Part shown: positions 50,604-60,786 of the stretch, one piece after another
Layout of the letters: the number at the start of each line of letters is the position of its first letter
Numbering within the stretch: position 1 is the stretch's first letter
NCBI GenBank assembly: GCA_030374805.1
Contig: JARGSG010000011.1
Location: 434,001 to 498,000, forward strand
DNA: 64,000 nucleotides
Direction: 5' to 3'
Source: Gracilaria gracilis
Taxonomy: Eukaryota; Rhodophyta; Florideophyceae; Gracilariales; Gracilariaceae
The notes under the pieces: model-generated
What the model saw: the letters and a program-made list of their open reading frames with translations, nothing else
Told to the model about the DNA's origin: nothing
Databases searched by the model: none
Made by a program: the position numbers and the translations under genes

Positions 50604-52739
50604 TCAGGCCTTTGCCTGCAAGCTTTTCAACAACGATAATCGGATAGGGGGAGAAGGAGCAGCCACGCTTTTCGCATTGAGTGTTCCGTGCCAGATATTG
50701 AGGTAAGCGTTTTGCTCGCTGCGTCGCGCCAGAAACGCGGTTTCTATCTGTTTGTTGTGTCTGCCGGCCGCACTCGCACACTCTATGGCCTGCTCCTTGT
50801 CGATCTGCTGTACATGCTCGATCAGTTTGTTGATTAGGCTATCTTTTGTAATCTGGCCGCTCTGTACTTTATCCACCACCTCTCTGGTAGACTGCTCGGG
50901 ATCGCGTAGCTCCTTAAACACTCCGACAATTGCATTGGCCACATCCGGAGCATATTTGGTGATTGTCTTCTTCCTTTCCGCAGCGTCCTTTTGCGCGGCG
51001 CGGCGCACCAGCTTTGTCTTGAGCTGCAGGCAGCACTGCGATATAGCGCGCTTCACACAAGCCTTGATCGCGTCCGAATCGTCGCCTATGTACTCTTTGC
51101 CCGTGCCCTTGAAGGGTATCTTGGTGGACACGATACTGCAAATGACAGCAATGCGGTCGGTAGTGGGCGACATCTTGTAGTTGTTCCAGCGAATGGAGTC
51201 GCGCGCGGTCTTGGTGACGACGTCATTTCCAGCCTCGAACAGCAGCGGGATGCGATTGGCAAAGCGGTAGATGTTGATACCCGGCTTCATTCCCGAACCT
51301 CCGAGCGCGACGCCCGCCTCCACAATGAAAGGATGGCCCTCGAACACATCGGGCGGCTCAGCATGGGTGGCAACCAGGTTGGGCTTTAGCTCCTTGGTGA
51401 TGCCCAGGCGCAGGTTGTACTCGCCCGCCGGTGAAAGACAAGAGCCGCTCGGCTTTTCGAAGCGCACGGCGTGCAGCAGCGCGTCGATCTGGCGGATGTG
51501 GTTGAGGTTGAGCTGCTTGACGGTCATGTGGGAGGTGAAATCACCGCCCAGCTCGTTGATGAGGCGGACGGCAAGCGTGCGCGGAATGGCGTCAAACTGA
51601 GAGGACAGAAAGCGTACAAGCGTGGTGGAGGGGCTGATCTGCTCGATCAACTGCTTGAGGATGAGCTGGTTGACGGAGGAAGGGTGATGCTTGACCTCGC
51701 GCGACGACGGCGGCATGTGATCGGTGCGGCGCGAGAAAATGGCCTCAAAGTCCTTGGCACCGGTGGCGTGCAGCGCGGATTGGAACTTGAAGTGAAACTG
51801 GGCGTACGGGGTGATGACGGCCATCTGGCGCATGTAGGCGAGGATCTTGGAGCGGTAGGTGCTCCAATTACCGTCGATGGTGACGGCGACGATGGTGCCG
51901 CGCCATTTTTTGGGGTTGGGGGTCTGCGTGTGCTTGATGACGGTGGGCACGTTGTTGGTGATGTCAATGTCCAGCACGCACTCGGTGATGGGGGCGCCGC
52001 GCTGCGCGGTGGTGATGTGCACCGGCAGGCCGGTGCTCATCTTGGCCCAGATGAGCGCCATCTTGGAGCCCAGACCGAACTTTCCGCGCGCCTGGCGCAC
52101 GCAGTACTTGGTGCCCGCCAGCACGCGCCCCATCATGTTGGGCACGTCGTGGTGCGCCATGCCGCAGCCGTTGTCCTGCACGGTGACGCGGAACACGTCG
52201 TTCGGCAGCTGGCGCGACGGCTTGGTGGTGGCGGCGGCGGCGGTGGCAGCGGTAGCGGCGGTGGCGGCGGTGGCGGCGGTGGCAGCGGCGCCGTTGGCGG
52301 CGGCGGCGCGCTTGGCGACGCGGCGCTCCTTGGCCTCGCGCGCGCGGCGCTCCTTGACGTTCTCCACGTCCTTGTAGAGCGAGTGGTCCACGCGCTCGCG
52401 CGCGGCGTCCATGCCCACCAGCGCGCGGAAGCGGTGCGGCGGGATGCGCTGCACCAGCAGCGACACGCGCGGCAGCTGGTGCACGGCCTCGGCGGCGTCC
52501 AGCGCGTTCTCCACCAACTCGCGGATGGTGGTGTACAGCGACTTGCCGGCGTTGTCGAAGCCCGCGATGTTCTTGTTCTCCGCGAAGAACTCGGCCGGCG
52601 ACTTGAACTTGAGCTTTGAATTTGAGCCGCTGGCGCTGGCGCTGGCGCCGCCTCGCCTGCGCTTGCGCGCGCCGCCGCCGCCGCCGCGCGCGCCGTCGCC
52701 GCCGTCGCGGGCAGCGCTGCGTTTCCGCGAGGTGGCCAT
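50604..52739 (-). CDS. TOP6B: DNA topoisomerase VI subunit B
   Basis: 711 residues from ATG 52739. GHKL ATPase subunit that pairs with a Spo11-like A subunit to pass DNA through double-strand breaks; in plants it supports endoreduplication. Motifs: N-box TIRELVENALDAAE, G1 VQDNGCGM, G2 GKFGLGSKMALIWAK, then the transducer domain with SFRFANRIPLLFEAG-like NIYRFANRIPLLFEAG and the switch-lysine region. About 35 residues of Ala/Thr repeat (ATAATAATAATA) are inserted between N-box and G1, a low-complexity expansion from GCN codons. The basic Gly/Arg N-terminus is probably a nuclear signal. TOP6B occurs in archaea, plants and some algae and is absent from animals and fungi. Confidence 0.93.
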   Translation of the reverse strand: MATSRKRSAARDGGDGARGGGGGARKRRRGGASASASGSNSKLKFKSPAEFFAENKNIAGFDNAGKSLYTTIRELVENALDAAEAVHQLPRVSLLVQRIPPHRFRALVGMDAARERVDHSLYKDVENVKERRAREAKERRVAKRAAAANGAAATAATAATAATAATAAAATTKPSRQLPNDVFRVTVQDNGCGMAHHDVPNMMGRVLAGTKYCVRQARGKFGLGSKMALIWAKMSTGLPVHITTAQRGAPITECVLDIDITNNVPTVIKHTQTPNPKKWRGTIVAVTIDGNWSTYRSKILAYMRQMAVITPYAQFHFKFQSALHATGAKDFEAIFSRRTDHMPPSSREVKHHPSSVNQLILKQLIEQISPSTTLVRFLSSQFDAIPRTLAVRLINELGGDFTSHMTVKQLNLNHIRQIDALLHAVRFEKPSGSCLSPAGEYNLRLGITKELKPNLVATHAEPPDVFEGHPFIVEAGVALGGSGMKPGINIYRFANRIPLLFEAGNDVVTKTARDSIRWNNYKMSPTTDRIAVICSIVSTKIPFKGTGKEYIGDDSDAIKACVKRAISQCCLQLKTKLVRRAAQKDAAERKKTITKYAPDVANAIVGVFKELRDPEQSTREVVDKVQSGQITKDSLINKLIEHVQQIDKEQAIECASAAGRHNKQIETAFLARRSEQNAYLNIWHGTLNAKSVAAPSPPIRLSLLKSLQAKA

Positions 52740-53118
52740 ACGATATCTACAGAGGAGGTAGATATGTGAGCGCGCCCACGTCCGCTGCGCGATGGAGCGA
52801 CGCGGCGGGCGGCGCAGTGTGGCGCGGTGCGGCGCAGTGTGGCGCGGTGCGGCGCGGCGCGGCGCGGCGCCAAAACTTTCAAAAAGGAAAACGCAAGACG
52901 GCGCAGCGCGCAGCAGCGCGCGCGCGCGTGGGCGTGGGCGCACACGTCACGTGCGGCGGCCACACGTCACGACGCGATTTGTTGTGCACTGTAAATGCGG
53001 GGCGCAATTTTTGATGCCGGACACGTGGCCACGCGTGGCGCGTGAGCGCGCGCTACGTACGATACAACGAAAAAATTAGCAAAAATGGCGCGCGCACTCG
53101 CTGCGCGTGCGCGCGCGC
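52740..53118. other. GC-rich intergenic with GCGCAGTGTG-type repeats
   Basis: Upstream of TOP6B. Repeats of a GGCGCAGTGTGGCGCGGTGC unit at about 52811-52870, followed by a GGCGC run. No gene. Confidence 0.5.
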
Positions 53119-53227
53119 TCAGCGCGTGCGCGCGTGCGCGTGCGTGACGGCGCGCTGAGCGAGCCGCTCGTCGTCGTCGTCGCCGTCGTCATCGTCGTCG
53201 TCCTCCACGTCGTCGCCGTCGCCGTCG

Positions 53228-53260
<33 letters not shown>

Positions 53261-54251
53261 ACGGACGCACCGCCGCCGCCGCCACCGCCGCGGTGCGCGC
53301 CCACCACTGGCCACGCGCCCACGTGTTGTTGTTCCGCGCCGCTGCCGTACGGCTCGTACGGCGACAGAGCGTGCAGCGCTGCGCCGGCGGCGTGCTGCCG
53401 ATGCGGCGCGTCGCTCGACGACGCATGCGCACGCGGCTGCGCCGGCGGCTGCTCGGCGGTGGCGGGCTCGTAGCCCGGCGCGTACGACATGAGCCATTGC
53501 GGGTGCTGCTGCTCGTAGTGCTCGTTGAGCTGCTGCTTCTTGGAGAAGGGCAGTCCGCAATGCTCGCAAAAGTACTTTGCCTGCTTCTTGCCGTGTACCA
53601 CGCGCACGTGCGTGTCGCACAGCCCGCGCTGCGCAAAGCTGTCGTTGCAGTAAGGGCAGCGAAACGTGCGCACGTCATCGTGCACGCTGGTGCGATGCTT
53701 GAGCATGTTGCTCTTCTCGCCAAACGTCTTGCTACACACCGGGCACTGAAACGGGCGGCTCTTCTCGTGCACCACGCGTACGTGCCGGTTCTTGTCGCTT
53801 TTGCGCCGAAACTTTGACGAGCACAAGTCGCACGAGAACTTGGCGCCCTGATCGGACGCGCCAGCAGCTCCGCCGCCGCGCGCCGTACCCGCCGTGCGCA
53901 CCGTGCCCGCCGTGCGCACCGTGCCCGCCATGCGCACCGTGCCCGCCGTGCCCGCCGGGGGTGGCGTGGCGTGCACATGCGCGCGCGGCTCGGCCGCACT
54001 GCGCGTGCGATGCAGCGTGGCGGCGGTGAGGTCGGAGACGTGCCTCGCGCGGGGGCGCTTCAACAGTACGTGCGATGCGCGCGACAAGGAGGGCGAGCGT
54101 GAGCGCGTGACGCGCGCGTGGTGCGAATGTACCGCTGCTTCGCGCGCACGCGGCGAACTGGCGGCCGAGCGGAACGGCGACAGACGCGCCAACAGCGCGC
54201 CCGTGCGCGCGCGCAGCGACTGCGGCGGCTGCTGCTGCTGCTGCTGCTGCT

Positions 54252-54291
<40 letters not shown>

Positions 54292-54936
54292 GAGCGGCGT
54301 GTGTAGCGGCGCGTGCGCAATTGACTGCAACGGCGGCGGCGGCGGTGGTGGTGGTGGTTGTGGTTGCGGTGGTGGTTGTGGTTGCGGTGGTTGTGGTGGT
54401 GGCTGCGCTGGCGGCGGTGATGCGGATGGGACGATGGGCAGCGTGACGGAGCGGTGCGCGCGCGAGTGGTCCAGAACGGTGCCCCAAAAGGCGGACGAGG
54501 TGGGTGCGAACGGCGCGGCGGCGGGCACGGAGCGGCGCGCGGGTTGCTCCGCCAGGCGGGAGCGCTTTGGCGAGTGGGTGGGCGGCGAGTAGGACGCGCG
54601 CTTGGAAGAGCGACGCGGCGGCTGCGGCGGCGGCTGCGGCGGCGGCGGCGGCGGCGGCGATGAGGGCGGCGGAGACGCAAACGGCGAAGGGGCGGCAGGC
54701 ACGGCAGGCAAGACGCGCACGAGCGGCATGGCGGGCGGGTGGCGGTGGTGGAGCGGCGGCTGGTGCAGGGACAGGCGGTGGTGGTGGTGGTGGTGTTGGT
54801 GCGCGTGTAGGTGGATGGAGTGCAGTCGGTAGCCGGCGGCGGCGGCGGCGTGCGTGAGCGCTAGCAGCGCGGAGGTGAAGTGCGGGCCGCGCAGCGGCGA
54901 GGACGGCGACGGCGAGCGCGAGCGCGATGTGGACAT
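53119..54936 (-). CDS. C2H2 zinc-finger protein with four fingers
   Basis: 605 residues, ATG 54936. The first 360 are low-complexity: a His run, long Pro runs, a Gln run and Ser/Arg stretches; a Thr-Val-Arg/Met-Thr-Ala-Gly repeat lies just before the fingers. Four adjacent C2H2 fingers at about residues 365-475: FSCDLCSSKFRRKSDKNRH, FQCPVCSKTFGEKSNMLKH, FRCPYCNDSFAQRGLCDTH and YFCEHCGLPFSKKQQLNEH, each with a closing His. The tail ends in a long Asp-rich run. It is probably a DNA-binding transcription regulator; its targets are unknown. Composition is extreme (CCN/GAC codon runs), so lengths of repeats may vary between strains. Confidence 0.83.
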
Positions 54937-55125
54937 GGGACGGAGGCGGGCGCGCGCGCGCGCGCTCGGGGCGGCGGCGACGACGACGGGCGACGGCTGC
55001 GCGCGGACGCCAATGTACTACAGTGCAGATACGGCGCGCAGCAGGCGCGGGGCGCCACGACGCGCGCGTTGCGTTGCGTTGCGTTGCGTTGCGTTGCGTT
55101 GCGTTGCTGCTGCGGCGACTGCGGC

Positions 55126-55156
<31 letters not shown>

Positions 55157-55335
55157 GCGGCGGCGCAGCAACGACGGGCGCGCAGGCGGGCGGCCGTACG
55201 CGCGCGCGCACGCACGCGCGCACGCGCGCGAGTGCGCGCTGGCGCGCGTGCGCACGCACGCGCGTGCGTGCGCATGCGTGCGCGCGCGTGTGCGCGCGCG
55301 CGGCGTGCGAGAGCAGCGGCTGCTGGCGGGCTGCG

Positions 55336-55366
<31 letters not shown>

Positions 55367-55928
55367 CGCGGCGGCTGCTGCGCGCGGCGCGCGGGCGCGG
55401 CGGCGCGCGGCGCGCGTCGGTTGACGTGACGCAACGTGGCGCGTGGCCGCCGCGCGTTTGAATTTCGCCGCGTGACGCGGGCGCTGGCAGCCGCCGCCGC
55501 GCCGCCGCGCGTCGCGTTGTGGCGCGTTGTTGTGGCGCGCCGCGCGCCGCCGCGCGTGTAGCGGCACGTCAGCCGCGTCACGCGTGCGCTCCACGTGGGC
55601 CGCTGGTGCGCGTTGGAAAGCCGCACCGCGCGCGCCCGCTGTCAGCGCGCGCGCCCGCTGTCAGCGCGTCAGCGCGTGCGCCTTCTGTCAGCGCGCGCGC
55701 GCGCCGCCGCCCCCGCCGCCGCGCGCCGCCGCCCACCCGCCGCCGCCCACCCGCCGCTCCCGTTTTGGCGCCATTTCGCCTTTTCTCTTCGTTTCCCTTT
55801 TCGCGCGCTTTTTTCCCACTTCTATTCACCAGCTGTGAGAGCCTCCCCCCCTTTTCCCCCCCCCTCCCTACACCCGTCGCACCCCACTCCCCACACCCGT
55901 CGCATCCCACACCCCACATCTCACAGCC
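54937..55928. other. CpG-rich divergent region between zinc-finger and RPA2 genes
   Basis: About 1 kb, almost entirely G/C/CpG with GC, CGG and GCT runs and the GCGTT repeat. Long frames in several phases (up to 620 codons) arise from the lack of AT-containing stops and are not supported as genes. Confidence 0.6.
55066..55105. repeat. (GCGTT)8 pentanucleotide repeat
   Basis: Eight perfect copies. Confidence 0.95.
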
Positions 55929-55983
55929 ATGTCGTTTGCGCAGGGCTACAACAACCACTCCAACGCCGCCTACGGCTTTGGTT

Positions 55984-56020
<37 letters not shown>

Positions 56021-56867
56021 AGGCGGCGACTACAACAACTCGTACTCGCAGCCGGGCGCGGGCTTCCTGCCCACGTCGCAACCGCACGCCGACGACGGCG
56101 CGTCGCCGCCGTCCGAGAGCGTGCAGCCGCTCACCATCAAGCAGCTGCTGGCGGCGGAGCCCGACCCCACCGACGCGCACAAGTTCTGCGTCAACGGCGC
56201 CAAGCTGCACCAGCTCACGCTGGTGGCGCGCATCGTGGCCGCCGACGTGCAGGTCACCGCCATCGCGCTCACGCTCGACGACTGCACCGCGCTCATCCAC
56301 GCCAGCTACATGATGCCCGTCGACGACGAGATCGCCTCCAGCGAAATGGCCGCGCACAAACGCGCCTGGATCTCCCCCGGCGCCTGGCTGCGCGTCGTGG
56401 GCGCGCTGCGCGTGCAGCAGGGCGCACGCTCGCTGGCCGTTTACCGCATCCGTCGCGTCATCGACTTCAACGAGCTCACGTACCACCGGCTGGACGTGGT
56501 GTCCAGCTTTCTGGCGCATACGCGCGCGCCGCCGCGCGCCGTCGCCGCTGGTGGAGTGGCGGGCTCCATGGGCGCCATGGGCGCGCGCGCCGTCTCGGCC
56601 GCGCCGCATCTCAACAGCTTTGACGCCGCCGCTGGCGTGGACGACGGGCTGGCCATGAACCCACTGCAGAGGGTGGTGTACGAGTACGTCAAGTCGAACA
56701 AGGACGTGGCGCAGAGGGGCGTCACCGTGGACGAGGTCACCCGACACGCCGCCGCCGCGCACGGCGCCACGCCGGCCACCGTCAAGGAGATTCTGGATGG
56801 CTTTGCGTCCGATGGCCACATGTACACCACCATCGACGAGCATCACTACGCCTTTTGCCGCCTCTAA
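55929..56867 (+). CDS. RPA2: Replication protein A 32-kDa subunit
   Basis: 312 residues, intronless. The usual RPA2 plan: a Gly/Ser/Tyr-rich N-terminus (a Gly run at about residues 20-33), an OB-fold at about 65-190 (VQPLTIKQLLAAE, VARIVAADVQVTAIALTLDD, WLRVVGALRVQQGARSLAVY, RRVIDFNELTYHRL) and a C-terminal winged helix at about 240-312 (NPLQRVVYEYVKS ... HMYTTIDEHHYAF). It binds single-stranded DNA with RPA1 and RPA3 in replication and repair. The first 35 residues hold several Ser/Tyr/Asn but few SQ/TQ sites. Confidence 0.93.
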
Positions 56868-57479
56868 CCCAAAAACTAACAACAACAACGACAACGACAA
56901 GTAAAGGATAAAAAAAGAGGCGGACGACGCATCGCCGCGAAGAGTAGTCTGGATTGAGTTGAGCTGCTGCATGCCCTCCGCAGGGCACGCAGCTGCTTCC
57001 CACGCATTGGACTGTTGTGGAAGGTGTGCGACCAACCCGTGTTCCAATCACACCTGCGGAGGCAGCGCATCCGCCGTGTGCCGCGTGTCCACGTCGCCAC
57101 GGCTTCTTCTGCTAGCCCAGCATCGCAGGGGAGGACGCTGTCCCGTGTTGGTACAACGTCTGTCATTTCATCTAAGTCGGGCCTCGCTTTAGCGAGACGC
57201 CCCTTTCGGGCATGTCACGCGCACAGCCCCAGACCTTCTCCACGTGCCATCAAAGGACCGGCTCGGACCGGTGCGCCAGTTTGCACGTACGCATGAGCTT
57301 CCGCCAACAACACATCCTCCGCCTCGTCGCGCGCGCACCACAAAAGTGCCCTTTATACCCACACAACTTTAATATCGCTGTATTGGTGGGGTGCTAAAAC
57401 CCCACCACGTCTTCGTCTTCGCCTTCGCCGTCGTTGCGCTCTTCGCTACACTCCCCCCCACACCCGTCTGGCTGCTGCC
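56868..57479. other. Intergenic, no supported gene
   Basis: Begins with an ACAACAACGACAACGACAA stretch after RPA2. No gene recognised. Confidence 0.45.
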
Positions 57480-57793
57480 ATGGCTTCCGCAAACGCCAAG
57501 ATCGGCGCCTTTCTGGGCGTGTCGGCCGTCGGCATCTACTTGTTCACCATGCATCACCTCAAGAGCCAAGCGCCCGGCGATCTGGACTCCATGGTACGTC
57601 TCCAGTTCATACCCACACACACACGCTCGCATGCGCTCACTCACCGCCTTTTCTTGTACATTTGCTCACGCACACACCTTTATCCAAACAGGAGCCGCTG
57701 CCGCCGTCAGAACAGGCGTTGCAAAAGCTCAAGCAACAGTCGTCCGCCACATCCTCAATCGCAACAGCAACTGTACCAGCGCCCAACAAGTAA
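57480..57793 (+). CDS. Small single-pass membrane protein, 71 residues, two exons
   Basis: Exon 1 is 57480-57593, intron 57594-57691 (ATG|GTACGT donor, CCAAACAG acceptor), exon 2 is 57692-57793. The intron falls between codons. The product starts MASANAKIGAFLGVSAVGIY, with a hydrophobic helix at about residues 8-24, then a short soluble Pro/Ser/Gln-rich tail with a brief helix (EQALQKLKQQS). The plan fits small mitochondrial inner-membrane or ER proteins, but I do not recognise the family. Support: good splice sites, an in-phase intron and a cytosine-rich leader before the ATG. Confidence 0.65.
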
Positions 57794-57818
57794 CTCCGTC
57801 GTGTGCACCTTCATCCCC

Positions 57819-58781
57819 TCAGTTCATTGAATTGATCGCTTCCTCAATCTCCCTGTCAATCTCATCAATCTGCTTCTTCATACCCGACACCATCTCACCG
57901 CATATATCCATATCCTGCACGCAGCAACCCACAATACAAACAAACAAAAACGTCAGACGTGCTTTCGCGCACAACGCTGTTAAAACAACACTTGCACTTA
58001 CCGCTGGCATGCCGTGGTATTTTTCCAGTTGCAGCTTCACCACCTCCAGCTTGTGCTCCACTTGCCGCAACCGCTCGCCATCCTGCGCGATCTTCGCGTG
58101 CGTGAATTGCGCCTGCAACCCCGTGCGCCCCACCTCATCCTCCGCCTCCTTCCTCTGCGCGCCGTACTTGTCAATGTCCTGCCGCAGCGCTTGCTCGCGC
58201 TCGCTCATAGCTCCCTTCTCCCTCTCTTGCGTCTGCACCTCATCCGACACCCGCTGCAGCACTGCTATTGCGTTTCGTAGCTCGTCCACCGCGTCGCGAA
58301 CCGCCTGCTGCGCCGTCCCCAACGCGAACTTTCGTTGCGTGTGTCTGTGGTCCACCGCCAGATACTGCTCCGCCAGCCGCGACAGCGCGCTCATCTGATG
58401 CACGCGCGACAGCGCGCGTTCCGGCTCCAGTTTGAGCGCGGTGCACACATCTGCCAGCTTGTGCGTTTCGCTCAGCGCGTCGGGGTCGAGCACGTCGCGC
58501 AATATGCTCGCGCCGCCGTCCTCCCATTGCTGTAGAACACTGTCGTATTGCTTGGCGAGTGCGTCGAGCGCTTTGTTTGTTTGCCGTTGCTGTGCTTGTC
58601 GGTGCTCCACGACTTTGCGGACTGCTTCAATGGTTTGAATGGCCGTTGGCGTGGCTTGCAGGCTGGCGGTTTGACGCGTGGCTTCTTCGGCTGACACTTG
58701 TGTGGTGAGCAAGTTGCGAAGCCAGGTTACGGCCTCCACTGAGCGCTCGGCGCTGATGACCGCCTGTTCGTCAATCATCAT
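57819..58781 (-). CDS. HAUS1: Coiled-coil protein, probable augmin subunit HAUS1
   Basis: 291 residues after splicing: exon 1 58781-58002, intron 58001-57915 (GCG|GTAAGT donor, CGTGCAG acceptor), exon 2 57914-57819, phase 0. Unspliced, the frame stays open through the intron and would add 29 hydrophobic residues (LTFLFVCIVGCC). Long heptad coiled coils run over about residues 45-260. The pattern near the splice junction, LEKYHGMPADMDICGEM, recalls the LPPD-type end of HAUS1, and length agrees (about 280 in animals). HAUS1 belongs to the augmin complex, which recruits gamma-tubulin to spindle microtubules. Coiled coils resemble each other, so the name is tentative. Confidence 0.5.
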   Translation of the reverse strand: MMIDEQAVISAERSVEAVTWLRNLLTTQVSAEEATRQTASLQATPTAIQTIEAVRKVVEHRQAQQRQTNKALDALAKQYDSVLQQWEDGGASILRDVLDPDALSETHKLADVCTALKLEPERALSRVHQMSALSRLAEQYLAVDHRHTQRKFALGTAQQAVRDAVDELRNAIAVLQRVSDEVQTQEREKGAMSEREQALRQDIDKYGAQRKEAEDEVGRTGLQAQFTHAKIAQDGERLRQVEHKLEVVKLQLEKYHGMPAVSASVVLTALCAKARLTFLFVCIVGCCVQDMDICGEMVSGMKKQIDEIDREIEEAINSMN

Positions 58782-59296
58782 GTTCAGACAGTCTTGTTGT
58801 TCTAGTTAAAAGCTACAAGAGGCGGCTCCTTTCTCAACAACGGGGAACAATAAATTCCCACCTACAGGGGAAACTGCGCTCCCTGTTATCACATATACCA
58901 AGGGTAAAGCAAAATGATGGCGCATCATCGCGCTTTGAAGACGGCTTTTGCAAGATCAGCCAGTTTTTGAATTCAGTTCGAATTTTTGAGTTTCCAACAC
59001 ATCAAAGACCTGACCTGAAGAGCTGAGCTGTCCGCTCCAAGTCCTACTACTAGTGACGATCCCGCTGCATGTGACGCGAAGCTGCTCTGCCATGACGTTC
59101 GTGTCGATGATGTTGAAGGATATTGTTTGAGTCGTCATGTAACAGCATTGAATCCAACAGCGCTTTCTGCGGTTTAAGTTCAAGCTAAGAGCGATTGATG
59201 TAGTCGCTCACACCCTGGCAGTTTAAAACTCCTCGGTTGCTCTACACCCAAGCGAAGCAGCAACACACTAGACATCTCCGATCTGTTCCCGCAAGC
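58782..59296. other. Divergent intergenic region
   Basis: 515 bp between the HAUS1-like (minus) and tRNA-modifying (plus) genes. No gene recognised. Confidence 0.45.
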
Positions 59297-60709
59297 ATGC
59301 GATATGCGTTTATTAGACTGATAATGTCGGGCGGTAAACGACCTATGTGCGCAGGTGCCTCTCACCTATCATCTCCTGAGAAAGCAGTTTCATCACCGAG
59401 ACCGACGGTTGTGGTGATTGCGGGTCCTACGGCAGTGGGAAAGTCCGCTGCAGCACTTCAGCTTTGTCAAATGTTACAGGGTGAAATCATTTCAGCAGAT
59501 TCAGTTCAACTGTATAGATACTTAAACGTCGGAGCGAATAAAGCATCGGAAGAAGAGCGAGCCTTGGTTCCACATCACATGATTAATATTGCCGACCCGT
59601 CTTGTGATGATTTTACCGCCGGAGACTTCTTCAGAGCCGCCAGAAAGGCGGTAGATGACGTCATAAAGCGAGGACGTCTCCCGGTCGTCGTTGGCGGAAC
59701 TATGATGTATGTGCGATGGTTCGTTTATGGTCCCCCCGCAACACCTCGTGCGGATGAGCACGTCAAGACCAGAGTCAAGGAAGCGCTGAGCAGTGTGCAC
59801 GATGACTGGGAGGCAGGACTTGCTCTCTTGGCAAAACGTGATCCGATTCGTGCAGCCGTGCTCTCAAGAAATGACTGGTATCGTTTGGGGCGAGCTCTGG
59901 AAATTGTCGAGTCCACTGGTACGCCAATGACAGACATGCCCTTACAAGGCGGTGCTCCTCAGACCCGGTACTCGAGCGATACTCTGGACTATGACTTTAG
60001 ATGTGTGTTCTTGTACGATGAGCGCATTCCTTTGAATCGGAGAATTGACGCGCGATGTGAGGAGATGGTGCTTCCTCGAGGGAATTTAACAGGAGAGCAT
60101 GAACAGCTTATGGAGAAAAGCATTCTCACAGAAATTTGTCGTCTTCTGCTCTGCCGCGGTTTGCGCATAGCAGCTGCATCTCCAGCATTTGCTATCGGGT
60201 ACCGTCAGACTATTGCATATCTTACAGAAAGAGCGCTTGCATGTCAAAAGCAAAACACGCAAGCGCACATTGGTTCACCCGAAGCTGCAAACAGTGATGA
60301 GCGTTCCGAAGAAGCTATTCGCGCTTTCCGTTCTTTTCTGGAGGGATTTCAGGCAGTAACCCGAGGATATGCGAAGGAACAGCTGAAATGGTTTCGCAAG
60401 GAAAAGTTGTTTCACTGGATAAAGTGTGATTCCAATTCGGAAGAGGCGTTGGACACTATTGTGGGTATGGACGAAATGGAGCATGAGCAGTTCCGGAAAG
60501 AGCACGAAGCGGAGCAGCTGGAGAGAAGGGAGGACATTATACGGCAAGGCAAGGAGATGAAACGGTATATTACTGAGAAGCAGTGGTTAATCAACGGCAG
60601 TGAAGCCGAGAAGATAGCAGTGCTTGCTGCCGAGCGACACGCTTCAGAGCTTGCACACTCTCTGAGTACAGCAGAACTTGAACAAATACATGGCATTATA
60701 AGGCGCTGA
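59297..60709 (+). CDS. MiaA/TRIT1-like: tRNA dimethylallyltransferase (isopentenyltransferase)
   Basis: 470 residues from ATG 59297. Transfers dimethylallyl to A37 of tRNAs reading UNN codons (i6A). P-loop IAGPTAVGKSAAAL at about residues 41-54, substrate motif ISADSVQLYRYLN, VVVGGTMMYVRWFVYG, and RNDWYRLGRALEIVESTGTP. AIGYRQTI and the KWFRKEK block lie in the tRNA-binding C-terminal half. An insertion of about 20 residues separates the last two blocks (ACQKQNTQAHIG...). The first 35 residues may target it to an organelle. No zinc finger follows, unlike the human and yeast cytosolic enzymes, so it looks more like the bacterial/organellar type. Confidence 0.9.
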   Translation: MRYAFIRLIMSGGKRPMCAGASHLSSPEKAVSSPRPTVVVIAGPTAVGKSAAALQLCQMLQGEIISADSVQLYRYLNVGANKASEEERALVPHHMINIADPSCDDFTAGDFFRAARKAVDDVIKRGRLPVVVGGTMMYVRWFVYGPPATPRADEHVKTRVKEALSSVHDDWEAGLALLAKRDPIRAAVLSRNDWYRLGRALEIVESTGTPMTDMPLQGGAPQTRYSSDTLDYDFRCVFLYDERIPLNRRIDARCEEMVLPRGNLTGEHEQLMEKSILTEICRLLLCRGLRIAAASPAFAIGYRQTIAYLTERALACQKQNTQAHIGSPEAANSDERSEEAIRAFRSFLEGFQAVTRGYAKEQLKWFRKEKLFHWIKCDSNSEEALDTIVGMDEMEHEQFRKEHEAEQLERREDIIRQGKEMKRYITEKQWLINGSEAEKIAVLAAERHASELAHSLSTAELEQIHGIIRR

Positions 60710-60786
60710 ATGGTACGTGGTACGACAAGAAGATGGCAGCTGCGGTGACTAATTTCGATGATGCATCTACTGGCGGTTGCACGCGC

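Noticed and set aside
51471-52619. 382-codon plus frame antisense to TOP6B
   Set aside because: Mirror of a strongly coding GC-rich gene; composition is Gly/Val/Arg/His repeats without domains.
53732-55594. 620-codon minus frame overlapping the zinc-finger gene and its upstream region
   Set aside because: It is in another phase of the same GC-rich DNA, has only Arg/Ala/Pro/His runs and no domain. The C2H2 fingers are in the 53119-54936 frame. Lack of stops follows from composition.
55578-57047. 489-codon minus frame antisense to RPA2
   Set aside because: Same reason: a shadow of RPA2 codons in GC-rich sequence.
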